NCBI RefSeq assembly: GCF_000176135.1
Contig: NZ_ACZN01000015.1
Span: 1-64,000 of the forward strand
DNA: 64,000 nt
Direction: 5' to 3'
DNA from: Vibrio coralliilyticus ATCC BAA-450
Lineage (GTDB): Bacteria > Pseudomonadota > Gammaproteobacteria > Enterobacterales > Vibrionaceae
Shown here: piece after piece, positions 41,136-49,983 of the stretch
Layout of the letters: every line of letters starts with the position of its first letter
Numbering within the stretch: position 1 is the first letter of the stretch
Notes under the pieces: generated by a model
Database searches by the model: none
Told to the model about the DNA's origin: nothing
The model's input: only the letters and a program-made list of their open reading frames with translations
Program-made: the position numbers and the translations under genes

Positions 41136-42218
41136 CTAAGAAATCATCGACCAGTGGTTATCCCATTGAATTCCCGACTGAATTTTTTTCTTCTCTTCAG
41201 GTGAGTATTGCGTGATCACGCCGCCAGCCCCCGAGCTAACTCGGAAAAAGCCATTCTGTACGACGACACCTGAAGCGTCTGGCAATGAGGCTAGTTCAAC
41301 CATTTTTCTGGTTTGCTTAGACCAGATTCCATAGCAGTTTCCGCGAGGTGATGTGGCTAAAATCCACTCATCCGTTGCCGCAATACTCGCGATGTAATGA
41401 TTAAATCTTGCCCACTGTTCAGGTTCCCCTTCCAGCGGGATCATTTGACCACCTTGAGTATGCATTGCCAAAAGAGACGGGTACTCATCAGGCTCACCAC
41501 GGTACTGCTGACCGCACAGGACAGTTTTGTCACCATCATGTGCGAGATGACGAATACTCAAATGGTTATCTGGCAAAGCCACCTGCTCTGTCAGTTCACC
41601 ATTGGAGTTAAGGTAGCTCAAGCTAGGCTTCATAGTTGCAATGTTGAGCGGCTGTCGGCCATTGGTATGAACGCCGCCAACACCAATTGCCAGAGAGCCA
41701 TCTGGCATGGCAATCACTTCATGAGGCCCGAGGCCAAAGTTGGTAAACTCTGCTACCTTGTCATAACCAGACAACACATCGTAAACACCAATAATGCCTC
41801 GGCTGGTACCACGCTCACCCTCTGTTGCGTACAGCCACTTACCGTCGTTTGAATACACGCCATGACCATAATAGTGACGATTGGAATGGGCGGCTGAGGA
41901 TTTGATCACTTCGCCAGTCACATAGTCAAAAACTACGAAAAACGTACCCGGACGACGAGCAAACGCCACCGCATGGTTAAGTTTCGCATTTGTTGCGACT
42001 CCATGCCCTCTTGCAGGAAGAGGAACTTGTCTTATCGGATGACCAAACTCATCCGCGACTACCGCAGAGTACTTGTCTCGACCAGATAAGGAGCAACCGA
42101 TCAGTGACGGCTGACCCAATGTCTCTGACGTGCTCGCACAACCGAAAGGCAGCAAAGGCATAGCAGCGCCGAACAGCGCTGCCTTGAGAAGGTTTCTTCT
42201 TGTGTTATCAGTCACCAT
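41136..42218 (-). CDS. DUF1513 beta-propeller lipoprotein (iron cluster)
   Basis: A 360-residue protein with RRNLLKAALFGAAMPLLPFGC at the N-terminus: a possible Tat motif ending in a lipobox (LPFGC), so it would be a lipoprotein. The body is a series of beta-propeller-like blades (LYATEGERGTSRGIIGVYD, VIAMPDGSLAIGVGGVHTNGR). DUF1513 proteins accompany imelysin and di-heme proteins in iron-regulated gene clusters. Its start overlaps the imelysin gene's stop region by 11 bp, so it is the last gene of the operon. Confidence 0.87.
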   Translation of the reverse strand: MVTDNTRRNLLKAALFGAAMPLLPFGCASTSETLGQPSLIGCSLSGRDKYSAVVADEFGHPIRQVPLPARGHGVATNAKLNHAVAFARRPGTFFVVFDYVTGEVIKSSAAHSNRHYYGHGVYSNDGKWLYATEGERGTSRGIIGVYDVLSGYDKVAEFTNFGLGPHEVIAMPDGSLAIGVGGVHTNGRQPLNIATMKPSLSYLNSNGELTEQVALPDNHLSIRHLAHDGDKTVLCGQQYRGEPDEYPSLLAMHTQGGQMIPLEGEPEQWARFNHYIASIAATDEWILATSPRGNCYGIWSKQTRKMVELASLPDASGVVVQNGFFRVSSGAGGVITQYSPEEKKKIQSGIQWDNHWSMIS

Positions 42219-43239
42219 CAGTTGCGTTAAACCCTATTACGACACCAAGTTCAATCGCCACTTCTTCGTGGATAAGATACTTCAACTGCTCCAGCTTATT
42301 GTATTGAGCGTAGGCTTTGCGATAACCCTCTTTTGTCTGCAGCATGTCAAACAAGCTTTCATCGGTTGGCCATGTTTCCAATGCAGTATCAAACTGTTGA
42401 GCGATGCTGTCAGCAAGCTGTACTTTGCCACGCTCACGCAGCAGTTTATCCAGCCCGTTACCACCCGCTAAGTACAACGCCTGCATCGCTTCAATGTTAG
42501 CTTTGAGATTCTGCATGGAAGTTTCCGAGCGCCAGGACTCAGCGAAATACGGTCTTGGTTTACCGAAGTTCGCCAAAGGACGACTCATCTTTTTCATGCT
42601 GTATTCAAGCTGATTAGAAAGAAGAGAAATGTACTCAGACGTCCATGCTTTTTCATCCAGCTCAACCCAAGGGTTAGTTTGCCATGCCGTAGCAATGGTC
42701 TCAGCATTCGCAGCAATGTTCTCTGCGATTGCAATACCGGTTTGGCAGGTAGCTTGTGATGAACTCAAAGAAGAGGCTTGGTCATACAACAGCCATTCTA
42801 CCGAGCCTAAACCTTGAACCGTCACGCTCTGCTGTGAAATTTGTGCTTGCGTCCAAGTCTTGCTTTGGCCCGTCAGTGCAGTCATCTTGCGACCCGTCGT
42901 ATTCTTCTTGTCTGGCCAAAACTGAATATTCCAGCTCTGCTCAAGTGCCTTTTCAGGCCCCCTTTCCTGCCCTTGTAGAGCCATCCAAGCAACCATGGTT
43001 TGATGCCATTGTGACTTCAGTGACTCCAATTCCGTCGCGTCCGCACAATAAGCTGCCATTTGAGCGGCCAGCTTATCAGCTTGATTAGAGAAAGTGTGCG
43101 CTGCGGCAAACTCTACTTGATAAACACCCTGACTAGGATGAGAGGTTTTCTGAGCGACAGGCACTGTGCTGCTGGTTGACTGACAGCCAGCCAGTAGCAT
43201 CATCGAGGCAGCCAGTGCTGATAAAGAAAAGATCTTCAT
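42208..43239 (-). CDS. Imelysin-family lipoprotein
   Basis: A 343-residue protein with lipobox LLAGC at residue 16-20 (MKIFSLSALAASMMLLAGCQ). The imelysin fold is seen as an all-helical body with QGLGSVEWLLYDQAS, the GxHxxE-like region where the usual His is replaced, and a later helix YKLAESL-type region (KAYAQYNKLEQLK). Imelysin proteins sit in the periplasm or on the outer membrane, and are tied to iron uptake. It lies 9 bp from the di-heme gene, so cotranscribed. Confidence 0.85.
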   Translation of the reverse strand: MKIFSLSALAASMMLLAGCQSTSSTVPVAQKTSHPSQGVYQVEFAAAHTFSNQADKLAAQMAAYCADATELESLKSQWHQTMVAWMALQGQERGPEKALEQSWNIQFWPDKKNTTGRKMTALTGQSKTWTQAQISQQSVTVQGLGSVEWLLYDQASSLSSSQATCQTGIAIAENIAANAETIATAWQTNPWVELDEKAWTSEYISLLSNQLEYSMKKMSRPLANFGKPRPYFAESWRSETSMQNLKANIEAMQALYLAGGNGLDKLLRERGKVQLADSIAQQFDTALETWPTDESLFDMLQTKEGYRKAYAQYNKLEQLKYLIHEEVAIELGVVIGFNATDGD

Positions 43240-43248
43240 CGTGATTCC

Positions 43249-44637
43249 TTACAATGAATTCAAGAAAGCGATCAATGCATCGCGCTCTTTTTGATTGAAC
43301 TTGAGAACGGTTTGTTTCGCGGGCTCAGCTTCACCGCCATGCCACAACACCGCTTCCATCAGGTTACGAGCTCGGCCATCATGAAGGAAATAGGTATGGC
43401 CGTTTACTTCTTCGGTGTAACCGATACCCCATAATGGCGCAGTTCGCCACTCGCGTCCATTCGCCAGATACTCAGGCCTGTTATCTGCAAGTCCTTCACC
43501 CATATCATGAAGCAGTAAATCGGTGTAAGGATGAATTTTCTGATTCGACAAAGCTGGCAGGCCTTCTCGTTTCATGGTTCTCGCTTCGCTCTTATGACAG
43601 CTATCACAACCTGCTTTGGCAAATAAGTTCTGACCAAGCTTAACTTCCGGATCATCCATATTACGACGAATCGGTACGGCTAAGTGCTGAGAATAGAATT
43701 CAACGAAATCGAGAATGTTGTCGCTCACTTCTGGAGCTCCACCATTTGGCAATTCAGCACAAATGGATTGCTTTGACGTGCAGTTTTCATTCGGGAAAAG
43801 GTTGCTGGTCAGGCCAACATCACCGTTAAATGCTGCAGCATTTTGTTGCATCAGCGTAGGTTGCCCAGACTTCCAGCCAAAGCGACCAATGGCGAAATCA
43901 TTCTTCTGTACATCCCAAACTTTGTTCACCTTACCTGAGATACCATCGCCATTAGCATCATTTTCATCTGCCCAAGTTTGCAGCGTTTCGTCAGAAATAC
44001 TTTCTAATAGCCCCAAGCCAATCATTGGCGGAGCAACGCGGGCGGAAAATTGGGTATCAGGGTGCATCTCGCCGTAACCTAAATCGGTAATTTTCAGGTT
44101 GGGCTTACGTAGTACTACTTTTGTACCGTCGGTAAAGGTCACTGGTACATCTGTGTACGTAATGTTGATCTGTCCTTCAGGAGTTTGATCTTGAAGTGAA
44201 AAGTCTTGTAGCTGACCACCATACGTTGGTTCAGGGATCACACCATCTTTGATGAAAGCTTTTTTCTGCTCTGGTGTCATCGCAGGAATACTCAAACGCA
44301 CTAGCATGGAAACGGCATGAATGTCCCCTTCTTCTGGTGGGTGGCCACGACCATCTTTAATATGGCAGTTTTGGCAACCATTGGTATTGAAAAGAGGCCC
44401 TAAGCCGTCACGGGCATCGGTAGAAGCCGGCGCTTGTACCCATGGGTTACGGAAAAAACTGTTACCAACACTAAAATCCAGTCGCTTAGACATTGGCAGG
44501 TTTCCGGCAGGCAAAGAATAAGCATTTGCGCCCTCTTTCTTAACCGCGGTACCGCCGCCAGATTTCATTTCATAACCAGAAACAGAAGCACTCACCAGTA
44601 TTAGAGAGGCTAATATGGACTTTTTATACAACTTCAT
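43249..44637 (-). CDS. Di-heme oxidoreductase (DUF1111 / cytochrome c peroxidase-like)
   Basis: A 462-residue secreted c-type cytochrome: signal peptide in residues 1-22, then heme-binding CQNCH near residue 86 and CDSCH near residue 345. Segments PLFNTNGCQNCHIKDGRGHPP and PLWGIGYTEEVNGHTYFLHDGRARNLMEAVLWHGGEA are typical of the DUF1111 di-heme family. It likely transfers electrons in the periplasm, perhaps reducing or oxidising iron handled by the imelysins. First gene of the operon, behind a candidate Fur box. Confidence 0.9.
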   Translation of the reverse strand: MKLYKKSILASLILVSASVSGYEMKSGGGTAVKKEGANAYSLPAGNLPMSKRLDFSVGNSFFRNPWVQAPASTDARDGLGPLFNTNGCQNCHIKDGRGHPPEEGDIHAVSMLVRLSIPAMTPEQKKAFIKDGVIPEPTYGGQLQDFSLQDQTPEGQINITYTDVPVTFTDGTKVVLRKPNLKITDLGYGEMHPDTQFSARVAPPMIGLGLLESISDETLQTWADENDANGDGISGKVNKVWDVQKNDFAIGRFGWKSGQPTLMQQNAAAFNGDVGLTSNLFPNENCTSKQSICAELPNGGAPEVSDNILDFVEFYSQHLAVPIRRNMDDPEVKLGQNLFAKAGCDSCHKSEARTMKREGLPALSNQKIHPYTDLLLHDMGEGLADNRPEYLANGREWRTAPLWGIGYTEEVNGHTYFLHDGRARNLMEAVLWHGGEAEPAKQTVLKFNQKERDALIAFLNSL

Positions 44638-44671
44638 ACCAATAGTTCTCGGGTAAAGACCAACACCTTGT

Positions 44672-44692
44672 TAAGAAATATTCTCATTAAAA
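44672..44692 (-). promoter_or_regulatory. Candidate Fur box upstream of the di-heme gene
   Basis: Minus strand TTTTAATGAGAATATTTCTTA, including AATGAGAATATTT of the Fur consensus, 35 bp upstream of the di-heme start. Confidence 0.6.
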
Positions 44693-44712
44693 GTGTGGTT
44701 ATAGAAACAGCA

Positions 44713-44733
44713 AAAGGGCTCACTAAGAGCCCT
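44713..44733 (-). terminator. Terminator of the iron-regulated imelysin gene
   Basis: AAGGGCT CTTAGTG AGCCCTT with TTTT following on the minus strand, after the stop of the gene at 44753. Confidence 0.75.
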
Positions 44734-44752
44734 TAAAATTATTTAATTGTTT

Positions 44753-46015
44753 TTAGAATTCGTGGTCAGCTGTATCTGGGTTCAGGCTGTTGATACCAAC
44801 GATTTTCGCCGCACGTTCGATAGATGAAGTCTGAGCAACTAGAGACATGATTGTCTCGTTTACTAATGCGTTACCTTGCGCGTTACCTGCTGCAATTAGC
44901 TGGTCAAAGTACTGACCGTTCTTTTCAGCAGAAGTGACAAGTTGACCAACTTGAGAGCGTGTTACGTCGAATTGCTTCTGGATCTCTTTCGCTGCGGCTT
45001 TGTCTTTCTGAGCTACAAGATCTGCGATGCTAGGACCAGATAGAAGCGTACCGTCTTCACGTTTGTACAGACCAGTGTATACGTTGTAGATACCCTGCTC
45101 GTTGTAGTAGTGAGAGTTGTGCGTGTTGTCAGAGAAACAATCGTGCTCATCTTCAGTAGAGTTTGCTTCTAGAGCGACTTTCATACGCTCACCAGCAAGC
45201 TCACCTAGAGATAGAGAACCCATGCCGAATAGCATTTTGCGAAGGCCGTTGTCCGCAGAGTCGTTCAGAAGTTCTTCACGGTAGTTACCTTTTACATCTG
45301 AAGACCACTGTTTTTCCATCCACTGTAGATCTTGAACCAATAGGTCAGCCGCTGCTTTTAGATACTCACCACGACGGTCGCAGTTGCCGTTAGTACAACC
45401 TTTACCAACAACGAAGTCAGTGTAAGCACGCTCACCAGCACCAGCGTTAGTACCGTTTAGGTCTTGACCCCATAGCAGGAATTCAATCGCGTGGTAACCA
45501 GATGCAACGTTAGCTTCAGAACCGCCCACCTCGTTCAGATCAGCAATCGCTTCTGGAGTCAGTTGAGCAACGTCAAGTTTAGTTGCACCAATCGTTAGCT
45601 GCTTATTTGCAACGATATTTGCGCTTGCGCCTTCGTTACCTAGCTCATACTGGTAATCAGTTGATACGTAATCAATTAGGCCTTCATCAAGAGGCCATGC
45701 GTTTAGTTGACCTTCCCAATCATCAACAACCGCGTTACCAAAACGAAATACTTCAGACTGTTGGTACGGAACGCGAGAGTCAAGCCAAGCTTGTTTTACT
45801 TCAGCAAGCTTGGCTTCAGATGGAGCTGCAAGGAAAGATTCGATAGATTGGTCTAGTGTCTTAGCAGTTGTTAGTGCATCGGCAAATACTGCGTGAGCAA
45901 CATCTGCGTAGTGTTCTACTACTTGCTCTTTTGTCACGTTCGCTGCAAAAACAGAACTGCTAGCAAGAACGAGAGAAGTTGCAACAGAGCGCGCTAAAAG
46001 TGATTTTACATTCAT
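44753..46015 (-). CDS. Imelysin-family iron-regulated protein (IrpA-like)
   Basis: A 420-residue secreted protein: signal peptide to about residue 24 (SLVLASSSVFAAN). The hallmark SGYHAIEFLLWGQDLN (GxHxxE) is at about residue 180 and a second conserved part RAYTDFVVGKGCTNGNC follows. IrpA/imelysin proteins are induced by low iron and held at the cell envelope; earlier thought to be proteases, they may bind iron or a siderophore. Single gene with terminator, preceded by tandem candidate Fur boxes. Confidence 0.9.
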   Translation of the reverse strand: MNVKSLLARSVATSLVLASSSVFAANVTKEQVVEHYADVAHAVFADALTTAKTLDQSIESFLAAPSEAKLAEVKQAWLDSRVPYQQSEVFRFGNAVVDDWEGQLNAWPLDEGLIDYVSTDYQYELGNEGASANIVANKQLTIGATKLDVAQLTPEAIADLNEVGGSEANVASGYHAIEFLLWGQDLNGTNAGAGERAYTDFVVGKGCTNGNCDRRGEYLKAAADLLVQDLQWMEKQWSSDVKGNYREELLNDSADNGLRKMLFGMGSLSLGELAGERMKVALEANSTEDEHDCFSDNTHNSHYYNEQGIYNVYTGLYKREDGTLLSGPSIADLVAQKDKAAAKEIQKQFDVTRSQVGQLVTSAEKNGQYFDQLIAAGNAQGNALVNETIMSLVAQTSSIERAAKIVGINSLNPDTADHEF

Positions 46016-46037
46016 TGAAAAGCATCCTTGTTGAGCT

Positions 46038-46078
46038 TAATAATTATTCTGCATAATAAGTGCTAATTATTCTCATTT
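46038..46078 (-). promoter_or_regulatory. Tandem candidate Fur boxes upstream of the imelysin gene
   Basis: Minus strand AAATGAGAATAATTAGCAC (46060-46078) followed by ATTATGCAGAATAATTATT (46038-46056), both similar to GATAATGATAATCATTATC. They sit 23-63 bp upstream of the start codon. Confidence 0.65.
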
Positions 46079-46133
46079 ACACTTATAGGCGCAGATAATA
46101 CAAACTTACATTTTTTTTGCAAGGGTTATACAA

Positions 46134-46159
46134 AAAAGCCTCACAAAAGTGAGGCTTTT
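46134..46159. terminator. Terminator downstream of ribA paralogue
   Basis: AAAAGCCTCAC AAAA GTGAGGCTTTT, a strong symmetric hairpin with T-runs both ways. Confidence 0.9.
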
Positions 46160-46181
46160 ATCAACATAGGCTGCTATTGGG

Positions 46182-46820
46182 CTAGAGCTTAAGATCGTGT
46201 TTTCCGTGTGATACCTTAGCTTTAAGATATCCTTCGTTACCATCTTTAATATGCGCAGAGGTGTTGACAGTATCTTCGATTTCAACGCCATGTTCTTTCA
46301 GTTCACGGATCTTCTTCGGATTATTCGTGATTAAACGGATCTTATTAACATCCAACGCTTTAAGCATTTGCGCCGCTTCCGTAAAATCACGCAAGTCATC
46401 ACCAAAGCCTAAATGGTTGTTCGCTTCATAGGTATTCAGACCTTCACTTTGTAATTTGTACGCGTCAATCTTGTTGTAAAGGCCGATACCACGACCTTCC
46501 TGGCGCAAGTAAAGAATAATCCCGCCTGATTCACCCATTTTATTAATCGTCTCATCCAACTGTTCACCACAATCGCATCGAGAAGAATGGAAAACATCAC
46601 CTGTCAGGCATTCTGAGTGCAAGCGAACTAAAGGGCTGGACTGAGTCTTGTCGGCTTGTTTGAAAATGATGGCTACATGCTCTTTGTCGGTCTTGAGTCC
46701 TTTAAAAGAAAGAAGCTCCGCTTCTATATCACTGTTTTTACCGACTTTAAAATCTACTCTGGCTCTAACTTCCGCCATATCCCTACTCACTTGAATCTTG
46801 CTATCTTCTATTTCTATCAT
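46182..46820 (-). CDS. ribA: GTP cyclohydrolase II (RibA paralogue)
   Basis: A 212-residue GTP cyclohydrolase II. The catalytic/zinc motif [21 protein letters not shown] (three Cys) and [24 protein letters not shown] and LITNNPKK are all present. It opens GTP for riboflavin synthesis. Unlike the usual E. coli RibA it stands alone rather than beside other rib genes and next to the iron-regulated imelysin cluster; many Vibrio carry such a second copy. Some riboflavin is secreted under iron limitation in related bacteria, which the location suggests but does not prove. Own terminator downstream. Confidence 0.9.
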   Translation of the reverse strand: MIEIEDSKIQVSRDMAEVRARVDFKVGKNSDIEAELLSFKGLKTDKEHVAIIFKQADKTQSSPLVRLHSECLTGDVFHSSRCDCGEQLDETINKMGESGGIILYLRQEGRGIGLYNKIDAYKLQSEGLNTYEANNHLGFGDDLRDFTEAAQMLKALDVNKIRLITNNPKKIRELKEHGVEIEDTVNTSAHIKDGNEGYLKAKVSHGKHDLKL

Positions 46821-46925
46821 TTTAGAAATCTCTTATGTATCTAACTATGGGGATTGATATCCGAGAAATCAATGGTCAGATCACTTTTTGTTATAATATA
46901 ACAATTTATATTTAAGACAATAAAA

Positions 46926-46953
46926 AACCTCAGCGAATTTACTTCGTGAGGTT
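46926..46953 (-). terminator. Terminator of the 58-residue gene
   Basis: Minus-strand AACCTCACGAAG TAAA TTCGCTGAGGTT, followed by TTTTTTA. Confidence 0.8.
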
Positions 46954-46981
46954 CTTTATGAAACTGGTCAGATAATAGAAT

Positions 46982-47158
46982 TTAGTGGTTCTGCTTTTTC
47001 TTCCACATAGAGAGCTCAATCCAAAGAGCTTCGAGCACCTGAAGCTCTTCTTCAGTTAACAGAGAAAGCGTTGGTTTAGTTTGTGGCAAAGAATAAGCTT
47101 GCAGCGAGCTTATTTGAGCATAAAAATCTTTGCGTAATTGAGATATATTTGTATCCAC
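46982..47158 (-). CDS. Small hypothetical protein, 58 aa, GTG start
   Basis: A short helical protein beginning (as M)DTNISQLRKDFYAQIS, with an acidic centre (LLTEEELQVLEALWIEL) and a basic end (MWKKKQNH). GTG is preceded by AGGGA and followed by a full open frame to TAA; a terminator lies just downstream, together giving good support for a real gene. No domain recognised. It lies alone between the ribA paralogue and the diguanylate cyclase gene. Confidence 0.7.
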   Translation of the reverse strand: MDTNISQLRKDFYAQISSLQAYSLPQTKPTLSLLTEEELQVLEALWIELSMWKKKQNH

Positions 47159-47342
47159 TACTATTCCCTAAGTCTCTATCTATAAACCGATATAAAATGG
47201 TGACTCAAACCATTTGTCTCAAAAATGATAGCAAATTACATAAATTGCGCAAAGATATGAAGCATTTTTGAGCATTAAATCACATTTTATTCATCGGTAT
47301 AATCTTTACAATTCAACAAATTACTTGATCAAAATTGATCTT

Positions 47343-48314
47343 TCAAAACAGTTCTACGTCATCCAAATGATCATTATCACCAGGTTCAGTTGCTCCGAGT
47401 ATAAGATCTTCATAGCACTCGATTCGATTCCTACCGTGTTCTTTTGCACTGTAGAGTGCCACATCAGCATGACCTAAAATTGTCGGCAAATACTCGTGTC
47501 TGGAGATAGCACAGACTCCGCAGCTAAACGTCATATTATTTACTTGTGGAAAACGAAATGACTCAATGTGCCTGCGAAATAACTCCAGTTCTTTCAGCAC
47601 TTGTTTCTTTTCCTGAGGTGGCAGTAGCACGACAAATTCCTCACCACCAAATCGAAACAATTGCTCTGAACCAGAAAAGAAATTCTGTAGCTGCTGAGAA
47701 AACATTAATAGCACTTCATCGCCAATCATATGACCATAGGTATCATTGATGCTCTTGAACAAGTCGAGATCAATAATAGCGACCCAGGCATACAAACCGG
47801 AATCTTGATTAACGGACAGATTAAAACAATGTGATAGGCGTTCTTCGAGTGTTTTTCGATTGAGCAGCCCGGTCAGCTTATCCCGTTCACTCTCATGCAA
47901 CACCATCAAATAGTTGCGATATATCTTGGCAAAGCCATCGATCAATAGCTCAAACTTTACAGGGTCAGCCTCGGTTTCAATTTGCAACAATGCCGAGCTC
48001 TCTTCAGAAATCGGGATTGGATAACGGCATATATAACTCGACGTTTGTGGTTTTGTAACGTTAAATGCGCTTTCTTTATGATCATGCATGTAACACTGCT
48101 CTGGCGCCTGATCGTATGTCCATTGATACTCTTCTTGTTTGCTATTTCTGAATACTTTGGCGACAACAATAGATGTGTTGGATAGGTAATGGGTCAGGCT
48201 AATGGACTCAATGGGCATCATTTCAAGTAGAGTTGCAACCAGACAATGGCCAAGAGAGATCGAGTTTCTTTGCTCAGTGATTTCGACAACAGAGTTCAGA
48301 ATCTTAGCTTCCAT
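47343..48314 (-). CDS. GGDEF-domain diguanylate cyclase
   Basis: A 323-residue protein. Residues 1-135 are a sensory region with GAF-like pattern (LGHCLVATLLEMMPIESISLTHYLS). The GGDEF domain follows from about 145: RDKLTGLLNRKTLEER, DLDLFKSINDTYGHMIGDEVL and active-site FRFGGEEF. It should make c-di-GMP from two GTP. The usual RxxD inhibitory site five residues before GGEEF is not present, so product inhibition may be weak. Divergent from the BLUF gene 122 bp away. Confidence 0.92.
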   Translation of the reverse strand: MEAKILNSVVEITEQRNSISLGHCLVATLLEMMPIESISLTHYLSNTSIVVAKVFRNSKQEEYQWTYDQAPEQCYMHDHKESAFNVTKPQTSSYICRYPIPISEESSALLQIETEADPVKFELLIDGFAKIYRNYLMVLHESERDKLTGLLNRKTLEERLSHCFNLSVNQDSGLYAWVAIIDLDLFKSINDTYGHMIGDEVLLMFSQQLQNFFSGSEQLFRFGGEEFVVLLPPQEKKQVLKELELFRRHIESFRFPQVNNMTFSCGVCAISRHEYLPTILGHADVALYSAKEHGRNRIECYEDLILGATEPGDNDHLDDVELF

Positions 48315-48436
48315 CCACCGATCCTAAATAGACTTAGTTCGTTAAATCACATTATAGACGTTAATACTATGGCGTGCGTTTTATTGCATATACTTAAAGC
48401 TGAGGGACAATAACCTAACACGAAAAGGAGAAAACT

Positions 48437-48856
48437 ATGTTCCTAGTCAGATTGGTTTACACGAGCACAATAACAAAAGGGATTACAGATTCCGATATTC
48501 AGAATATTCTTGATGTGGCGAGAAAAAACAACTCTCTGGTTGACGTAACAGGTTTGCTTCTATTTAACCGTAATTACTTTTTGCAATGCCTCGAAGGTTC
48601 GAGAGCTCAAGTCAATAAAATTTACCACCAGATTCTAAACGACCCAAGGCATGAAAACATATTGCTGCTAGATTATTCAGAAGTTGCTGAACGCGAATTT
48701 AGTGACTGGAGCATGGGTTATATTCCCGAGATGAACTCTACTATGCCTGTGAATCTCAAATACTCCACTAGTTCAAAGTTCGATCCTTACAATATGTCTG
48801 GTCATAGTGCACATAAACTTCTGCTCAACTTGCGTAATGTAGTCACCATTGTCTGA
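48437..48856 (+). CDS. Short BLUF-domain blue-light photoreceptor
   Basis: A 139-residue protein made of a BLUF domain plus a short tail. Family residues are visible: Tyr8 in LVYTS, Asn near 33 in ARKNNSLVDVTGLLLF, Gln near 52 in FLQCLEGSR, and the Trp/Met region in FSDWSMGYI. It binds FAD and switches on blue light, passing the signal to a separate partner. AAGGAG is 8 nt before the ATG. The adjacent divergent diguanylate cyclase is a natural partner candidate, not shown. Confidence 0.92.
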   Translation: MFLVRLVYTSTITKGITDSDIQNILDVARKNNSLVDVTGLLLFNRNYFLQCLEGSRAQVNKIYHQILNDPRHENILLLDYSEVAEREFSDWSMGYIPEMNSTMPVNLKYSTSSKFDPYNMSGHSAHKLLLNLRNVVTIV

Positions 48857-48869
48857 TGAAAAACATTAA

Positions 48870-48898
48870 AAAAAGCAGCCTTTACGGCTGCTCTTTTT
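48870..48898. terminator. Bidirectional terminator between BLUF and DUF2947 genes
   Basis: AGCAGCC TTTAC GGCTGCT with A and T runs on both sides. Confidence 0.85.
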
Positions 48899-49370
48899 AA
48901 TCTCGATGTCCGAGTTTAACGTTACCTTCGGAGTCGAACCACAAGGCTTCTTTTCGTCTTCGACCAATTAGAATTGGGCCATCATCGTAAAACAAAAAGT
49001 TCTTCCAGTGCTTCTTAAATACACTCCATTTGGTTTCAATAACATTGTATTTTTCATAACAAAAATAAACAGTTACGTCATCTTGCCAATCGATAAACTC
49101 AGCTACTCCCTCAGGCAACGCCTCTTCATCAGCTTCCCAGGCAGCCATCCAATCCAAACTCTCTTTCCAATTAGAGTCTTTCATTGGCCAGTCACCTGAA
49201 CTCAAGCGTTCTGCATCTGGGCTTTGAGCACTGATGTTCTCTTTCCAAAGCTGCGCCGCTCTGGCCTGAGTCATTGGCTTTATCTGTGCTAAATCCTGCT
49301 CAGGAACAGGCATAGACTGGTGAGTGAAAATCCATTTTCTTTGGTATTCATCCAAAGTGAGATACGACAT
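48897..49370 (-). CDS. DUF2947 family protein
   Basis: A 157-residue soluble protein of DUF2947 type: EYQRKWIFTHQSMPVPEQDL at the start, then LDWMAAWEADEEALPEGVAEF, a region typical of the family, and FYDDGPILIGRRRKEALWFDSEGNVKLG at the end. Function unknown. It starts behind GAGGA and lies 23 bp downstream of the HD-domain gene, probably in the tyrR-GNAT-HD transcription unit. Confidence 0.85.
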   Translation of the reverse strand: MSYLTLDEYQRKWIFTHQSMPVPEQDLAQIKPMTQARAAQLWKENISAQSPDAERLSSGDWPMKDSNWKESLDWMAAWEADEEALPEGVAEFIDWQDDVTVYFCYEKYNVIETKWSVFKKHWKNFLFYDDGPILIGRRRKEALWFDSEGNVKLGHRD

Positions 49371-49393
49371 TCATTTTCCTCGTTATGGCATCT

Positions 49394-49981
49394 TCAGGCT
49401 TTTAGCCATCCTTTCTGGGTTGCTTCTTCAATCACTTGTTGAGCCTTATCCCACAAAGCTTGTGAGCCATATTCTATTTTTCTATTCACCGTCAGAGCTT
49501 GCTCACGAGTCACTCCGTGCTCCTGCCAACTCTGACCGTTGTTGTGATAATTAAGCAACATAGGAATGATCCTATCAAGTGCTTTACCAAATTTGGCGTC
49601 TGCCGATTCTGCTCGCTCAAACTCTAGCCATAACTCAAGCAGCTCTTTTCCCTGCTCTTCAGGCAACATCGCGAATAATCGCTGAGCAGCAGCAAGCTCT
49701 TTTTCTTCTTGTACTGCTGACGCGGCAACATCGTAAACAAAGGTGTCGCCAGCGTCGATTTCGACAATATCATGCAGTAACAACATCTTAACGACACGAG
49801 CAATATCCACCGGCTCATTGGCGTGTTCTTCCATGAGAATCGCCATTAGAGCAACATGCCAACTGTGCTCTGCACTGTTTTCAAGACGGCCATCAGCACT
49901 TTTGACTCGAGTGCGTCTCAAAACAGATTTCAGTTGATCCAGCTCCATCAATAAAGCCAGTTGTTGCTCTAATTTACTCAT
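49394..49981 (-). CDS. HD-domain 5'-nucleotidase-like protein (HDDC2/YfbR type)
   Basis: A 195-residue HD-superfamily phosphohydrolase. Metal ligands: His of AEHSWHVAL (near residue 38), His-Asp of LLHDIVEIDAGD (near 70) and a later Asp. The family removes phosphate from deoxynucleoside monophosphates. It starts 2 bp after the stop of the GNAT gene, so translationally linked. Cytoplasmic. Confidence 0.85.
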   Translation of the reverse strand: MSKLEQQLALLMELDQLKSVLRRTRVKSADGRLENSAEHSWHVALMAILMEEHANEPVDIARVVKMLLLHDIVEIDAGDTFVYDVAASAVQEEKELAAAQRLFAMLPEEQGKELLELWLEFERAESADAKFGKALDRIIPMLLNYHNNGQSWQEHGVTREQALTVNRKIEYGSQALWDKAQQVIEEATQKGWLKA

Positions 49982-49983
49982 GC

